From NCBI GenBank assembly GCA_035628875.1, contig DASPIZ010000070.1:68922-132921 (forward strand): a stretch of DNA of 64,000 nt, written 5' to 3'. The notes beneath the pieces are model-generated. The model did not search any database, was not told where the DNA came from, and saw only the letters and a list, made by a program, of their open reading frames with translations. This document shows, in pieces, positions 63,062 to 64,000 of this stretch (position 1 is its first letter; the number at the start of each line of letters is the position of its first letter). Source of the DNA: Ohtaekwangia sp035628875. Its GTDB lineage: Bacteria; Bacteroidota; Bacteroidia; Cytophagales; Cyclobacteriaceae. Made by a program: the position numbers and the translations under genes.

Positions 63062-64000
63062 TTACTCTACAAAGTTCAAATCTTTTCCAAAGCTCTCTTG
63101 CATCCGCCAAAGCGCGATCAATGCAATCACGACAGTGGCTAACCCAACGATCCATGCGCTTGGGATCATTCCGGTTTGTGCCCTTAGCAATTCAAATGAA
63201 AAGGTTAACGGAACCACTGTGCCCCTGATGAAATTCGGAACGGTTGTAGCCACAGTAGCTCTGAGGTTTGTTCCGAATTGCTCCGCAGCGATGGTGACGA
63301 ACAATGCCCAATATCCAATCGACACGCCCAGAAGGAAGCAATTGAAATAGAACATGGATGTCGACATTCCGGATAATGAGAGATAAAGCACAATAGCGAG
63401 GGTAGTCAATGAAAGAAAGAGTAGTACGACTTCCCGTCTGCTTTTCAGATATTGACTCAACATCCCACTGGCAAGGTCGCCACACGACAAGCCGATGTAA
63501 CAAAACATGACTGCCTTACCTGCAGCGATCACGCCTTTCACCTGGAAGTTTACGGCGAACTCAGGAGAGAAGGTCACGAGGATCCCGATGACGTACCAGA
63601 TCGGCAATCCAATCAGAATACACTGCACATACTTTTTCAGGAGCTTACGATTGGTAAAGAGTTGAAGAAAATTTCCACGGCCAATATTTTTCTCTTTAAT
63701 ACTGTTGAACATTCCCGATTCAGATACGCTATAGCGCAGTGCTAGCAACGACAGACCCAGTGCGCCACCAATCAGATAAGCAACTTGCCAGTTTGTATAC
63801 TCTGCAACGAAATATGCCAGCACGGCACCAAACAATCCGACTGAGGCAACCAGTGTAGTGCCATAGCCCCGTATATTTTTGGGCAGGATTTCAGCAACGA
63901 GTGTAATCCCTGCACCCAGTTCCCCCGCCAGCCCGACTCCAGCTACAAATCGCAGGAATGCGTACTGCGGTACCGTTGTAACAAATCCGTTCGTAATGTT
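63062..64000 (-). CDS. MFS transporter, 5' end beyond the window
   Basis: The frame stays open from the stop at 63062 to the right edge, at least 312 residues. It encodes about nine membrane helices of a metabolite:H+ symporter-type major facilitator. Seen are GVGLAGELGAGITLVAEILP, the loop RGYGTTLVAS after it, the domain break SESGMFNSIKEK and the C-terminal helices ending IALIALWRMQESFGKDL. The ATG inside at 63835 is only an internal methionine, as the upstream stretch reads as transporter. The substrate is unknown. Terminator at 63007-63036. Confidence 0.85.
   Translation of the reverse strand, partial: NITNGFVTTVPQYAFLRFVAGVGLAGELGAGITLVAEILPKNIRGYGTTLVASVGLFGAVLAYFVAEYTNWQVAYLIGGALGLSLLALRYSVSESGMFNSIKEKNIGRGNFLQLFTNRKLLKKYVQCILIGLPIWYVIGILVTFSPEFAVNFQVKGVIAAGKAVMFCYIGLSCGDLASGMLSQYLKSRREVVLLFLSLTTLAIVLYLSLSGMSTSMFYFNCFLLGVSIGYWALFVTIAAEQFGTNLRATVATTVPNFIRGTVVPLTFSFELLRAQTGMIPSAWIVGLATVVIALIALWRMQESFGKDLNFVE

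Noticed and set aside
62913..63155. 80-codon minus-strand frame overlapping the end of the MFS gene
   Set aside because: It is in another frame of the transporter gene and runs through its terminator.

Overview
The window reads as chromosomal DNA of a soil- or water-type Bacteroidota, most likely order Cytophagales. This rests on a SusC/SusD pair, several promoters of the Bacteroidota type (-7 element TAnnTTTG), an orphan FtsX-type permease, an exported TPR histidine kinase, WD40-caspase proteins and many small SRPBCC, DHFR-like, YCII and VOC proteins. The lineage is inferred from gene content, not from a marker gene. I see no rRNA, tRNA, CRISPR array, insertion sequence or phage module.

Layout. 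0.1-7.1 kb: an ArsR regulator with a visible operator/promoter and its tandem SRPBCC partner, a DUF3052 protein, a class III nucleotide cyclase, endonuclease III with an altered iron-sulfur motif, a DUF2132 protein, a stand-alone CdiI-type immunity protein and an exported esterase. 7.8-12.1 kb: a MacB/FtsX-like permease convergent with an exported TPR histidine kinase. 12.4-23.7 kb: a divergent block of six exported proteins, two WD40-caspases and a TPR protein on the minus strand, and an LPP20-like protein, a papain-like peptidase with DUF4384 and an LPP20-like/DUF4384 protein on the plus strand. This is the most coherent candidate for an undescribed system. 24-31 kb: an oligogalacturonate-lyase-like propeller, small exported proteins, a decayed gene, a DHFR-like protein, and a Crp/Fnr regulator followed by a methyltransferase with two palindromes between them.

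31-35.5 kb: an L-fucose-type catabolic operon (mutarotase, lactonase, SDR, zinc dehydrogenase) with a divergent LacI regulator and a LacI-type operator. 35.8-41.4 kb: TMEM175-like channel, DUF1080 lipoprotein, a second DHFR-like protein, YCII, SRPBCC, a GyrI-like protein, and a wax-synthase-like MBOAT protein overlapping a small membrane protein. 41.5-45.6 kb: a tight six-gene operon led by a GbsR/MarR regulator, with a DCC thiol oxidoreductase, two DUF2071-like proteins, an NmrA-like protein and an SRPBCC protein. 45.7-50.2 kb: DUF4272, a double VOC protein, a membrane-anchored winged-helix regulator and small exported proteins.

50.4-60 kb: a locus that looks built to harvest phosphate from organic phosphodiesters. 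It has a phosphodiesterase/alkaline phosphatase fusion overlapping a purple-acid-phosphatase-like gene, divergent from SusC/SusD and a calcium-dependent phosphoinositide phospholipase C. 60-64 kb: a frameshifted exported gene, a Tat-exported molybdopterin subunit without its partner subunit, and an MFS transporter that runs off the right edge.

Three copies of a 80-90 bp palindromic element (about 0.5, 20.7 and 58.7 kb) lie directly downstream of genes. Several strong hairpin terminators are visible.
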